Shown: positions 9,221 to 19,378, counted from the stretch's first letter. The stretch: 45,486 nt of DNA from Bacteroidales bacterium (GCA_016783905.1 JADHVQ010000008.1:1-45486); one strand, 5' to 3'. Numbers and translations are program-made. The notes: a model not told the origin generated them from the sequence alone.

Positions 9221-9268
9221 GGGGAAAATTTTCCTGAACTTCGACCCTCGACATTCGTCCCTCGTCCC

Positions 9269-11422
9269 TTACTTCCTGCTCTCAATCAATATCTCCAGCA
9301 TCTTGATCCCTGCTTCCGGGATGATGGTTCCGGGGCCGAAGATCGCGGCCGCTCCGGCTTTGTAAAGGAAGTCGTAATCCTGGGGAGGGATCACCCCGCC
9401 AACGATTACCATGATATCTTCCCGCCCCAGCTTCTTCAGCTCATTGATCACTTGCGGAACCAGTGTTTTGTGCCCGGCTGCCAGGCTGGAGACACCCAGG
9501 ATATGGACATCGTTCTCAACCGCTTGTTTCGCCGCTTCGGCAGGAGTTTGAAAGAGGGGTCCGATGTCGACGTCGAAGCCGATGTCAGCATAACCGGTAG
9601 CTACTACTTTGGCGCCGCGGTCGTGCCCATCCTGACCCATTTTGACAATCATGATGCGGGGACGGCGTCCTTCCAGTTCCGCAAATTTGTCGGCCAGTTC
9701 CCGTGCCCTGGCAAAGGCATCACTATCGTGTGATTCTGAGGAGTAGACTCCCGATATGGATCGTATCACTGCTTTATACCTCCCGTAAATTTTTTCCAGT
9801 GCGTATGAAATTTCCCCCAGGGTTGCCCTCTTTCGGGCAGCATCGACTGATAACGCAAGCAGGTTCCCCTTTCCGGTTTCTGCAGCCCGGGTCAGGGCCT
9901 CCAGGGCCCTCTCCACCTCTTCCGTATTTCGTTCTTCTTTGAGCTTCTTCAGGTGTCCGATCTGGGCCTCACGAACGGCTGTATTATCCACTTCCAGGGT
10001 CTCTATCGGCTCCTCTTTCTCAAGCTTGCAGGTATTCACCCCGATGATCTTGTCTTTGCCGGTATCGATCCTTGCCTGTTTGCGTGCAGCAGCCTCTTCG
10101 ATCCGCATCTTGGGAATCCCGGTCTCAATGGCTTTGGCCATCCCACCCAGCTCTTCGATCTCCTGGATATGCTTCCACGCCTGGTGAGCGATCTGGCTGG
10201 TGAGTGTCTCCACAAAGTAGGAGCCTGCCCAGGGATCAAGGGAGCGACAGATGTTGGTTTCCTCCTGAAGGTAGAGCTGGGTATTGCGGGAGATCCGGGC
10301 GGAGAAATCAGTCGGCAGGGCGATCGCCTCATCGAGTGAATTGGTATGCAACGACTGCGTATGGCCCAGGGCAGCACCCAGTGCCTCGATGCAGGTCCTG
10401 GCGACATTGTTGAAGGGGTCCTGTTCCATGAGACTCCAGCCCGACGTCTGTGTATGGGTACGCAACGCCATCGACTTGGGATTTTTTGGATCAAACTGCT
10501 TCACAATTTTTGCCCACAACATCCTGGCTGCCCGCATCTTGGAGATCTCCATGAAGAAGTTCATACCCGATCCCCAGAAGAAAGAGATCCTGGGGGCAAA
10601 CGTGTCGATATCCATCCCCGCGTTCACCCCGGCGCGGAGATATTCCAGCCCGTCGGCCAGGGTATATGCCAGTTCGATGTCGCAGGTAGCGCCCGCCTCC
10701 TGCATGTGATACCCACTGATGCTGATGGAGTTGAACTTCGGCATGTGCTTGGTCGTGAATGCAAAGATGTCGGCAATGATCTTCATGGAGGGGCCGGGAG
10801 GATAAATGTAGGTATTCCTCACCATAAACTCCTTGAGAATATCGTTTTGGATAGTTCCTGTCAATGATTCGATCGGCACGCCCTGCATTTCAGCAGCTAC
10901 AATGAAGAAAGCAAGAACCGGCAGCACCGCTCCATTCATGGTCATCGACACCGACATCTTATCGAGCGGAATCTGGTCGAAGAGCACCTCCATGTCTTCC
11001 ACCGTATCGATTGCCACACCTGCTTTCCCCACGTCTCCTACTACCCGTTCGTGGTCAGAATCGTACCCGCGGTGAGTGGCCAGATCGAATGCAACAGAGA
11101 GCCCTTTTTGCCCGGAAGCCAGGTTACGTCTGTAGAATGCATTGGACTCCTCCGCGGTGGAGAAACCTGCGTACTGCCTGATGGTCCAGGGACGTGTCAC
11201 ATACATGGTGGAATAGGGTCCGCGGAGAAAGGGAGGCAGGCCGGCAACAAACTGAAGATGTTCCAGCTTCTGCAGATCGGACTCGCCATAGACCGGTTTC
11301 AGCGGAATATGTTCTGCGGTCATCCAGTCAGGTTTAATCCCATGCTTCTCTTCCCATTCTGCGTAAGAGCTCGAACGATTCAGTCGGATTTTATAATCAA
11401 TCTCTTTGAAATCGGGTCTCAT
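9269..11422 (-). CDS. mutB: Methylmalonyl-CoA mutase large (B12-binding) subunit
   Basis: '[38 protein letters not shown]', B12 motif '[36 protein letters not shown]'. Confidence 0.97.
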   Translation of the reverse strand: MRPDFKEIDYKIRLNRSSSYAEWEEKHGIKPDWMTAEHIPLKPVYGESDLQKLEHLQFVAGLPPFLRGPYSTMYVTRPWTIRQYAGFSTAEESNAFYRRNLASGQKGLSVAFDLATHRGYDSDHERVVGDVGKAGVAIDTVEDMEVLFDQIPLDKMSVSMTMNGAVLPVLAFFIVAAEMQGVPIESLTGTIQNDILKEFMVRNTYIYPPGPSMKIIADIFAFTTKHMPKFNSISISGYHMQEAGATCDIELAYTLADGLEYLRAGVNAGMDIDTFAPRISFFWGSGMNFFMEISKMRAARMLWAKIVKQFDPKNPKSMALRTHTQTSGWSLMEQDPFNNVARTCIEALGAALGHTQSLHTNSLDEAIALPTDFSARISRNTQLYLQEETNICRSLDPWAGSYFVETLTSQIAHQAWKHIQEIEELGGMAKAIETGIPKMRIEEAAARKQARIDTGKDKIIGVNTCKLEKEEPIETLEVDNTAVREAQIGHLKKLKEERNTEEVERALEALTRAAETGKGNLLALSVDAARKRATLGEISYALEKIYGRYKAVIRSISGVYSSESHDSDAFARARELADKFAELEGRRPRIMIVKMGQDGHDRGAKVVATGYADIGFDVDIGPLFQTPAEAAKQAVENDVHILGVSSLAAGHKTLVPQVINELKKLGREDIMVIVGGVIPPQDYDFLYKAGAAAIFGPGTIIPEAGIKMLEILIESRK

Positions 11423-11456
11423 AGGTCATATTCAATGAATGAGTGAGGGCATTTCG

Positions 11457-12275
11457 CTACAACGAGAGTATAAACACCAGGTATGCTCTTTTTGACATTG
11501 GGTTGAACACGAGGTTTGACTGGATTGGGATGGAGAACTTTTTGGAGACGGGGATCTCCTTGCGAATATTGATACCCACATTATTGATCCCTGCTTTAGG
11601 TCCATACCATGCGCTTCCGAAGGGAATACCTCCAATGAATGGCCGGATGCCGAATCCTTTTACCTCAAACTGGTAAGAAAGTTCAAAATAGGTTGAATAA
11701 TTGTTCCGGGTTCCGGCACCGTAAACACCGGTCGTATCCTTTCCTTTATCAGCTCCATACAACAGGGTGGAAGCGAGAAATTGAACGGGAAACTTTTCCG
11801 GGCCGTTAAAAACCAGGGAGACCTCTATGGTGTGCCAGGTTGTTTGGTTCTTCCAGTGAAAATAGTTCATGCCTGGAAGGGTGTCAATCGGCAGAGGGGC
11901 ATAATAATCCACCAACATCAGGGTAAAAAACTTATACGTGTATGAGAGAAAAAGGTCGATCTCGGTAAAATGATAATCCACGGAAGTGGAATCATCAACC
12001 CAGAGCGTATGCCGTGAAAACGCATACGATCCCCAGGCTCCTAAACTGAATCCGAAGGCATCTACTGATAACGTTGGCTGGATGGCAGCCGAACTACCAA
12101 AGTTCTGCCCTCTCCATACGTAACGGCTGACAAGATCAGCTCCGACGTTCAGGGTGACCTTTCCCGGCTTGGCCTCTTCTGCCTCCCGGAGCATCTGATC
12201 TTCCTGGGATAATCCCGGATTGACCAGCCAGAAGGTCATCAGGGATAACAAAAAGTATTTTACGCTCTTACTCAT
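11457..12275 (-). CDS. Putative outer-membrane beta-barrel protein (TorF/porin-like)
   Basis: Signal peptide MSKSVKYFLLSLMTFWLVNPGLSQ; 'VSRYVWRGQNFGSSAAIQPTLSV' and alternating barrel strands. Confidence 0.65.
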   Translation of the reverse strand: MSKSVKYFLLSLMTFWLVNPGLSQEDQMLREAEEAKPGKVTLNVGADLVSRYVWRGQNFGSSAAIQPTLSVDAFGFSLGAWGSYAFSRHTLWVDDSTSVDYHFTEIDLFLSYTYKFFTLMLVDYYAPLPIDTLPGMNYFHWKNQTTWHTIEVSLVFNGPEKFPVQFLASTLLYGADKGKDTTGVYGAGTRNNYSTYFELSYQFEVKGFGIRPFIGGIPFGSAWYGPKAGINNVGINIRKEIPVSKKFSIPIQSNLVFNPMSKRAYLVFILSL

Positions 12276-12678
12276 AAAGCATCTTTTGAAGTTCCTTTAT
12301 GTCTATCGGTTTGTTCATCATCATATCCATACCTGCCTCCAGGAAACGATCCCGGTCATCCTCAAGCGGATTGGCTGTCACAGCGATAATCTTGATCCGG
12401 TCCGACTCCGGAATGTTTCGTTCCTGTTCAAGTTCCCGGATCAATTTACAGGCAGTTACTCCATCCATGTTGGGCATCATGATGTCCATCAGGATTGCAT
12501 CGTAGGTGTTCTCCTTGAACTTATCGACGGCAATTTGTCCATCGGCAGCACTATCCACCTTGTGGCCTATCCTGGTTAAGGCTGCCATGATCAGACGCTG
12601 ATTGACCAGGTTGTCCTCCACTACCAGGATGGAGAGTGATCTCGTTTCAGCAAATTCGTTATGATCTTCGTGGTTCAT
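12268..12678 (-). CDS. Stand-alone response regulator receiver protein
   Basis: 'SILVVEDNLVNQRLIMAALTRIGHKVDSAADGQIAV...YDAILMDIMMPNMDGV...IIAVTANPLEDDRDRFLEAGMDMMMNKPID'; no output domain. Start moved to the internal Met MNHEDHNEF. Confidence 0.92.
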   Translation of the reverse strand: MNHEDHNEFAETRSLSILVVEDNLVNQRLIMAALTRIGHKVDSAADGQIAVDKFKENTYDAILMDIMMPNMDGVTACKLIRELEQERNIPESDRIKIIAVTANPLEDDRDRFLEAGMDMMMNKPIDIKELQKMLYE

Positions 12679-12685
12679 ATACGTT

Positions 12686-14569
12686 TCATTGAACACCTAA
12701 CCGGTGTTGATAGGCGGTTAATTCTTCCAGTAAATTGCTTTTGATATGGATAAAGCCATCCACGCCGGCCTCTTGCAGCTCTTCCACGATTCCCTCAGGA
12801 AACCCTGCCACAACGACAAGCAGGGAGGGACGCTGGTTCTTCAGTTTGCGGGTGATATCTGAACCGATTTTCCGGTACTCATCATCGGAACTGCAGATGA
12901 CAACAATATCAGCTGATGAAGCCAGCGCCTCCTGAACACCCTGCTCTATCGACTTGAATCCGGGATTGTCGATGATCCGGTATCCGGCACACCCGAAGAA
13001 GTTAGTAGCAAATCCGGCCCGGGCACGCAACATCGCCAGGTTCCCCATGGTGAAAAGAAAGACGGTGGGTTCTTTCTGACCGGAGGCTATGTGCCGTTCT
13101 GTGGCCAGTCTCAGTTTTTCAAAGGGTTCAGCTGCACGAAAAGCGGGCATTTTTTTGTAGGTCGATGGACTTTCCTCATCCCCGGTATCTTTCGTGGTGA
13201 TCTTGTCGAGCATCTTATCCGTGAGGTTCGGATATTGATTTGTCCCCAGGAGTAATAATTTTCGTTGAGCGATATCTATCTCTTTTTGTCTCCTTGATGT
13301 AGCAATAGCATCCTGGACAAAACCCTGTTGAATTGATTCCACCATGCCTCCCCGCTCCTCGACCTCTTTAAAGAGGTTCCAGGCGTGAAAAGCCATGGAG
13401 TCTGTCATGTTTTCAATAAAGTACGCTCCGGCCGCTGGATCCACCACCTTATCGATGTGTGATTCTTCCTTCAGGATCATCTGCTGGTTTCGAGAGATTC
13501 GTTCAGCTATCAGGCCCGGGATTTCATAAGGGATGTCAAATGGCAAAATAGAGAGAGAGTCAGCGTTCCCAAGAGCCCCGGACATCCCTTCCGTAGTGGT
13601 GCGTAACATATTAACGTAAGGATCAAAAATGGTCTTGTTCCAACGGGCGGTTACACAGTGGATATTCATTCTGCATGACCCCTGGTTATCCGGATGATAC
13701 TGATCCACAATCTTCGACCAGAGGAGGCGGGCTGCCCGTAGTTTGGCAATTTCCAGGAAATAGCTGGAGCCAAGGGCAAAGGTAAACGTAATCCTTGCCG
13801 CTACTGTATCCGGGGAAAAGCCCCTCTCCGTCAACCCGGCCAGGTACTCATTCCCCGAGGCCAGGGCAAATGCAAGCTCCTGAACCAGCGTGGAACCGGC
13901 ATCCTGAAAACGGGATCCGTTCACGTTGATCACGTTGAACTGCGGGATCTTCTTTTGCAGGGATCCAACCAGGTATTCAGCCTCTTCCATGTCATTGGCA
14001 AGGGAGAGATAGAAATCTCCATGAACAAGCAGGTAACTCACAGGATCAAAATTGATGGAACCGGTGACCCGTTTTGGATCTATTCCCCGGCGGTCAATCT
14101 CATAATGAAGAAGTTCAGCTGTCAGCGGAAAAGATCGTGAACGGAAAAAATGAACCGCGATTTGCTCCAGGTCAATCCCGTTGAGGATTGCCTGCATCTG
14201 CCTGTGGGTAATGAGTTCTCTGGCATTGAAACCAACAGCCTGTGCTCCGTGCTGGATAGCATCCAGGGCTGTTTTATTGGCTTCATCAACCCGATCGGAT
14301 GGGATATCCTGACGGATGATCCAATCATTGCCTACGTGCCGGAAACCGCGGATGAATGGGAACTCACCAGGCAGGGTTTTCAGGTATTCCAAGCCCTCCA
14401 GATCCTCACTGCGGTAATAGGGTTTCACAGGGAATCCCTCCGGTGTGTTCCAGATCAGCTTCCTGGCATAGTCGGCCCCTTTCAGGTTTTTCCTGATCTC
14501 CTCTTCCCATTCCTCTGTTGTTACCGGAGGAAACTCCTGAAACAGATTATCAGCATCGGCCAACTTCAT
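12686..14569 (-). CDS. mutA: Methylmalonyl-CoA mutase small subunit
   Basis: 'MKLADADNLFQEFPPVTTEEWEEEIRKNLKGADYARKLIWNTPEGFPVKPYYRSEDL'; mutase barrel with degenerate C-terminal domain lacking DxHxxG. Confidence 0.95.
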   Translation of the reverse strand: MKLADADNLFQEFPPVTTEEWEEEIRKNLKGADYARKLIWNTPEGFPVKPYYRSEDLEGLEYLKTLPGEFPFIRGFRHVGNDWIIRQDIPSDRVDEANKTALDAIQHGAQAVGFNARELITHRQMQAILNGIDLEQIAVHFFRSRSFPLTAELLHYEIDRRGIDPKRVTGSINFDPVSYLLVHGDFYLSLANDMEEAEYLVGSLQKKIPQFNVINVNGSRFQDAGSTLVQELAFALASGNEYLAGLTERGFSPDTVAARITFTFALGSSYFLEIAKLRAARLLWSKIVDQYHPDNQGSCRMNIHCVTARWNKTIFDPYVNMLRTTTEGMSGALGNADSLSILPFDIPYEIPGLIAERISRNQQMILKEESHIDKVVDPAAGAYFIENMTDSMAFHAWNLFKEVEERGGMVESIQQGFVQDAIATSRRQKEIDIAQRKLLLLGTNQYPNLTDKMLDKITTKDTGDEESPSTYKKMPAFRAAEPFEKLRLATERHIASGQKEPTVFLFTMGNLAMLRARAGFATNFFGCAGYRIIDNPGFKSIEQGVQEALASSADIVVICSSDDEYRKIGSDITRKLKNQRPSLLVVVAGFPEGIVEELQEAGVDGFIHIKSNLLEELTAYQHRLGVQ

Positions 14570-14646
14570 GGTAAAAGTGATTCGTGATGAACAAAAATAA
14601 TCATTATCAAATGAATCCCTTTATCTTTACTGAAAAAACTTCATTC

Positions 14647-15507
14647 ATGAAAATTGCATTGTTTGGCGGTTACGGATTTATTGGAACCCATCTGAAAAGA
14701 GCGTTGAGAATAGATGATCATGAACTTACCATTCCTTTGCGGGAAGGTTTCGCGAAAAGCGATGCCGACTTCTGTGCAGACTATATTTCCGGACACGATG
14801 TGGTGATCAACCTGACCGGAGCCCCGCTCTCAAGGAGATGGAGTGAGGCTTATAAAACCGAGTTGTATGACAGCCGTATCCTGACCACCCGCAAGATCGC
14901 CAATGCCATCCTTGAAGCACCGGATCCTCCAACATGTTTTATCAGTACTTCGGCCGTAGGTATTTACACCGACAGCCGGAGACATACGGAGGAGAGCCTC
15001 GAATTTGCTGATCATTACCTCGCACGACTTTGCCAGGATTGGGAAGCTGAAGCCATGAAAGCGAAGGAGGCATGCCGGGTTGTTATCCTTCGTCAGGGGG
15101 TAGTGCTTGCCAAAGATGAAGGGGCGCTGGAGAAGATGGCTCCACCTTTCCGGATGGGAATTGGAGCACGGGTTGGTAACGGCAACCAGGGTGTTTCCTG
15201 GATCCATATCGATGACCTGGTAGCGCTCATCCTCTATGTCATCAACCACCCGGAGATCACAGGCATTGTGAATGCCGTTGGGGAATATCCGACTGATAAT
15301 TACCACTTTTCCGAGACCCTGGGCAAGATGTTTACACAACCGGTTTATTTCAGTATTCCCAAATTCGCCCTGAAACTTTTCTATGGGGAGGGAGCCTTGG
15401 TGCTAACCGAAGGGCAGAAGGTGCTCCCTGAGAAACTGCTTAGGAACGGATTCAAGTTTCAGTATCCCTCGATCGACAAGGCACTGGTGGGTATTTACAA
15501 AGAGTAG
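14647..15507 (+). CDS. TIGR01777-type (SDR39U1-like) NAD-dependent epimerase
   Basis: Start refined to MKIALFGGYGFIGTHLK; 'DVVINLTGAPLSRRWSEAYKTELYDSRILTTRKI', 'FISTSAVGIYTD', 'VSWIHIDDLV'. Confidence 0.9.
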   Translation: MKIALFGGYGFIGTHLKRALRIDDHELTIPLREGFAKSDADFCADYISGHDVVINLTGAPLSRRWSEAYKTELYDSRILTTRKIANAILEAPDPPTCFISTSAVGIYTDSRRHTEESLEFADHYLARLCQDWEAEAMKAKEACRVVILRQGVVLAKDEGALEKMAPPFRMGIGARVGNGNQGVSWIHIDDLVALILYVINHPEITGIVNAVGEYPTDNYHFSETLGKMFTQPVYFSIPKFALKLFYGEGALVLTEGQKVLPEKLLRNGFKFQYPSIDKALVGIYKE

Positions 15508-15512
15508 GCTCC

Positions 15513-17675
15513 TTACCTGATATCCATCTCCTCCACCAGCCACCCGGCTCCGGCATACCTGTCCAGAATAAAGAGCAGGTAGCGGATGTCCAGGATGATA
15601 TTCCTGCACTGTTCAGAATCATACATCAGATCACTCATGGTTCCTTCCCAGTTCCGGTCGAAATTGATCCCGATCAACTCTCCGTTTCCGTTTAGCACCG
15701 GGGCGCCGGAGTTGCCACCGGTAGAGTGAATGGTGGAGATGAAAGCCACATGCAGGGTGCCGTCATCATCGGCATACCTGCCATAATCTGATGATGCAAT
15801 CAGCTCTTTCAACCGCTGATCCACGGCATAATCATAGATGGTTGAGTCCTCTTTCTCCAGGATACCCCGGGTCGTTGTATAATAATTATAGGTGACTCCA
15901 TTGGCTGGTTCGAAACCGTCAACCTGACCATAACAAACCCTCATGGTGGAGTTTGCGTCAGGATAAAACTGGCAATCCGGTTGCATCTCCATCAAAGCCT
16001 GCATGTAGATCCGCTGCAGACTGTCGATGACAGAGGTGATCGCCTTTCCGGCCGGGAGCACATCTTTACTGTACCTTTCCTTGATACTTTGCCCCAGAAG
16101 GTAAGCTTGATCGGTTGCCAGTTTTCGGGCTGATTTCCGTTTGAAACTTCCCAGGATAGCATAAAGTCTGGCCGAATCGGTGAAAAGTGAGGTTGAAAAG
16201 AGATGCTCCACATAGGCATTCACATTTCCATTGTACTTCTTCCGGATCCATTCATATCTATCCGGAAGGTGATGTTTATCCATGTGATCCTGCATCTCCT
16301 GCAACATCTCAATGGTGATCCTCTGATCGATCAAAGGTTGGTAATTCTTATAGAATCCCCTGGTCGACTGCAGCAGGCTCATGGCTTCTGCATTTACCTT
16401 CTCTTCAGGAACAGTTTTGTCGCCTGCAGTTTTGATCAGCTCCCCGGCGCCAAGTGCAAGGCGGAAAATCTCCGGCGCCATACCGGCTTCACGCAAATAA
16501 ATTGCCGCCATATCTATGGGATAAAGTTTATTATATAGCTCCTCAAACATGGGAAGAATCCTGCTGAAATCTTTCTGGTCAACGTCTTGTGAGCCCGTCC
16601 AGTTTTGGAATTCCTCTTCAAACTGCTGCTTCTTGGCCACCCCGTTAGCCCGGCGGATTCCGCGAGACTCTCCGATCATTTTTTTCCAGTAATTAGCAAT
16701 GCCGGCATGCTTCGATGCATATTGAATCCGGATCAACCGGCTCGTATCCATAGCATGACCAATGATATCCAACCTTTTTTGCCGCAACCCGATTTTAACC
16801 GGGTTCTCTTTGAATGCAATCAGGTCCACCGCAAAGGAGGGAAGGTACTCTTTTGTGGAGCCGGGATTGCCGAAAAGCAGGGTAAAATCACCCTCTTCGT
16901 ACCCCCCCAGAGAGATCGGAAGATAGTGTTTAGGCCGATAGGGAACGTTATCTTTGGAGTACTCGGCTGGTAAATTATTCGTATCAGTATAAATCCGGAA
17001 TACAGAAAAATCACCCGTATGGCGGGGCCACATCCAGTTATCGGTATCTCCCCCGAATTTCCCGATTCCCGAAGGAGGTGCCCCTACAAACCGGACATCC
17101 TTGAACACCTCGGTCACATTAAGATAGTACTGGTTCCCATGAAAATACGGGACAACACTGGCATTGTAATGGGTTCCCTTCTTCGCCTCATCTGTAATGC
17201 GAAGGCTGTGTTTCCTGATCAGGGCATCCCGCAAGTTTTCCGGAAGGCTATCACTGATACCCTCGAGAACCTGTGATGTTACATCCTCCATCCTGACCAG
17301 GAAGGTGACAGTCAGTCCTGGATTCGGGAGCTCTTTATCCATCGATTTCGCCCAGTATCCATCGGTCAGGTAGTCGTGTTCCAGGGAACTGTGTCGCTGG
17401 ATAACCCCGAATCCGCAGTGGTGGTTGGTAAGAAGAAGTCCGAACGGAGAGACCACCTCTCCGGTACATCCCTGTCCAAATCTGACAATGGCATCCTTAA
17501 GACTCGAGTGGTTGATGCTGTATAGATCCTCTGCCGACAATTTCCACCCCATCCGTTGCATTTGCCCGATGTTTTTGTTCAGAAGCAGCGGGATCCACAT
17601 CCCTTCATCAGCGGAAAGTGAATGGTGAATTGTGAAAAGTAAAAAGATGACAATGAGTCTGGTCAGTTTGCTCAT
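15513..17675 (-). CDS. S46 family dipeptidyl-peptidase, DPP11-like
   Basis: Start refined to MSKLTRLIVIFLLFTIHHSLSADEGMW; 'GCTGEVVSPFGLLLTNHHCGFGVIQRHSS' (His), 'STGGNSGAPVLNGNGELIGINFDRNWEG' (Ser). Confidence 0.93.
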   Translation of the reverse strand: MSKLTRLIVIFLLFTIHHSLSADEGMWIPLLLNKNIGQMQRMGWKLSAEDLYSINHSSLKDAIVRFGQGCTGEVVSPFGLLLTNHHCGFGVIQRHSSLEHDYLTDGYWAKSMDKELPNPGLTVTFLVRMEDVTSQVLEGISDSLPENLRDALIRKHSLRITDEAKKGTHYNASVVPYFHGNQYYLNVTEVFKDVRFVGAPPSGIGKFGGDTDNWMWPRHTGDFSVFRIYTDTNNLPAEYSKDNVPYRPKHYLPISLGGYEEGDFTLLFGNPGSTKEYLPSFAVDLIAFKENPVKIGLRQKRLDIIGHAMDTSRLIRIQYASKHAGIANYWKKMIGESRGIRRANGVAKKQQFEEEFQNWTGSQDVDQKDFSRILPMFEELYNKLYPIDMAAIYLREAGMAPEIFRLALGAGELIKTAGDKTVPEEKVNAEAMSLLQSTRGFYKNYQPLIDQRITIEMLQEMQDHMDKHHLPDRYEWIRKKYNGNVNAYVEHLFSTSLFTDSARLYAILGSFKRKSARKLATDQAYLLGQSIKERYSKDVLPAGKAITSVIDSLQRIYMQALMEMQPDCQFYPDANSTMRVCYGQVDGFEPANGVTYNYYTTTRGILEKEDSTIYDYAVDQRLKELIASSDYGRYADDDGTLHVAFISTIHSTGGNSGAPVLNGNGELIGINFDRNWEGTMSDLMYDSEQCRNIILDIRYLLFILDRYAGAGWLVEEMDIR

Positions 17676-17679
17676 AATT

Positions 17680-18378
17680 TTAAGTTTTGATTGACTGATC
17701 TTTGAATTCTTCATTTTGAATGTTGAACCGAAACTTGAGGTATGTGATCTTCTTTCCCTCTTCCCGCCAGATTGCCTCATAGTGAGTCTGGATCCTGGCC
17801 ACCGGTTCATCTTTATACTCCCGGTAAAGATCCTCCGTTGCCAGCAGGATCTTCACCTGAGCCTCCTTCATTATTTCCCTGGTGTAGTTAAAAAGGCCGT
17901 TGTCGTCGGTCTTCAGGTGTATGATACCGGAAGGTTTCAAAATCCGTTGATACCGATGAAGGAAGATCGGGGCCGTAAGCCTTTTCCTCTCTTTACCTGG
18001 TTGCGGGTCAGGGAACGTAATCCATATCTCCTCCACCTCCCCGGATTGAAACAGATGCTCAATATGATCGGCCCGGGACCGGATGAAGGCAACATTCCTT
18101 AAGTTTTCCTCTTCCGCTGTTTTGCATCCCCGCCATAACCGTGCTCCTTTTATATCAATCCCGATGAAATTTCGTTCCGGATACTCCCGGGCCATTCCAA
18201 CTGTATACTCTCCCTTCCCGCAACCAAGCTCCAGGGTGATGGGGCGATCGTTTCTGAAAAAATCAACACCCCATCTGCCTTTCAACCGGAACTCCGGCTG
18301 AAGTTCAGAATAACGGGGTTGAAAAAGATGCGGGAACGAACTATTTTCGGTAAAGCGGATAAGCTTCTTCTTGGCCAC
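17680..18378 (-). CDS. trmB: tRNA (guanine-N7-)-methyltransferase
   Basis: 'ITLELGCGKGEYTVGMAREYPERNFIGIDIKGARLW', 'EEIWITFPDPQPGKERKRLTAPIFLHRYQRIL', 'TDDNGLFNYT'. Confidence 0.96.
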   Translation of the reverse strand: MAKKKLIRFTENSSFPHLFQPRYSELQPEFRLKGRWGVDFFRNDRPITLELGCGKGEYTVGMAREYPERNFIGIDIKGARLWRGCKTAEEENLRNVAFIRSRADHIEHLFQSGEVEEIWITFPDPQPGKERKRLTAPIFLHRYQRILKPSGIIHLKTDDNGLFNYTREIMKEAQVKILLATEDLYREYKDEPVARIQTHYEAIWREEGKKITYLKFRFNIQNEEFKDQSIKT

Positions 18379-18385
18379 CTCTCAC

Positions 18386-19378
18386 CTACTTTTCCAGTAT
18401 CCAGGCCTCCGGAAAACCGTTGGCTTTCATGGTGTTCATCATCCGGATCGCGTCGGTCTGCGTACTGAAAATACCGGTTGCTACCCTTAACAGGCCTCTT
18501 GACGACCTATCAAAGATCTGTGCTTTGATCCCCTTTTGGTTCAGCTTGTTGACTAACCGGTGAGCATTGTTCTCCACACCGAAGGCACCAACAATGACCG
18601 CATAGGTTCCGGCTTGGGGTGCACCGGTTTGCGGTTGGGTGGGTGTGGGCTCCCTCTCCACAGGGGCTCCTTCCGCGAAGGGTACTTCTTCTTCCACCAT
18701 GGGAGCAGCGTGGGTCTCTGGTGGGGCCTGCTTCACATCCGCCTTGCTGAACGGGGACAGGGAAGAGAGGATATCGGCAGTGTTCCAGGAGCCAGACTTA
18801 ATGGAGTCGTAGCCAGCCAGGCTCAGCATGATGGCAACTCCGATAGGAATTGCCAGGATGGCGGCCCATTTCAAAGGTTTGGGAATGGCCCGTTTAACCA
18901 GCTCCCGGGTTTCGCGGCGCGATTGTATCCGTTTATCGATCCGGTTCTGGTGAGGATCCCGCTTCACAGGTGCGGAGAAGAAAGGCTGCAGCCCAAATGA
19001 CTCCGGCAGCAGATTAGAGCGCAGGTCCTGATCAAACTGAATGTTTCCCTCTTTCCCCATGTAGAACTTCCCTATGTTCTGAAGGATCAAGTACTTTCTG
19101 GTTTTCAGGGCTCTGATCGTCTCATCGGCAAAGTGTCGGATCTGCTCACTGGCTTCGTTGAAACTGATCTTCTCTGCCTGTGCGATGCGGTTGGCCAGGA
19201 GGCCGTCATTCTGCCGCAGGTTGATGTTGAAAAGGATCTTCTTTGAGGGAGGTTGGAAGGTATGATAGACCGAATGGATCTGGGCCGGAAGGTAACTGCC
19301 AACAAATCCTCCTAATCCCGGAATGATCACACAGTCGTGCTCCGATAATAATTCAGCGATGTAATGTGGAATCTCCAT
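18386..19378 (-). CDS. HU (CCDC81-like) domain plus SPOR domain membrane protein
   Basis: N-term 'MEIPHYIAELLSEHDCVIIPGLGGFVGSYLPA' typical of Bacteroidetes HU-CCDC81/SPOR proteins; central TM 'WAAILAIPIGVAIMLSLAGY'; C-term SPOR 'YAVIVGAFGVENNAHRLVNKLNQKGIKAQIF..LLRVATGIF'. Confidence 0.88.
   Translation of the reverse strand: MEIPHYIAELLSEHDCVIIPGLGGFVGSYLPAQIHSVYHTFQPPSKKILFNINLRQNDGLLANRIAQAEKISFNEASEQIRHFADETIRALKTRKYLILQNIGKFYMGKEGNIQFDQDLRSNLLPESFGLQPFFSAPVKRDPHQNRIDKRIQSRRETRELVKRAIPKPLKWAAILAIPIGVAIMLSLAGYDSIKSGSWNTADILSSLSPFSKADVKQAPPETHAAPMVEEEVPFAEGAPVEREPTPTQPQTGAPQAGTYAVIVGAFGVENNAHRLVNKLNQKGIKAQIFDRSSRGLLRVATGIFSTQTDAIRMMNTMKANGFPEAWILEK

Noticed and set aside
9223-9234. ggaaaattttcc 12-bp palindrome near the gaatgcag array
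   Set aside because: AT-rich, no loop or T-tract on either side; too short for a terminator.
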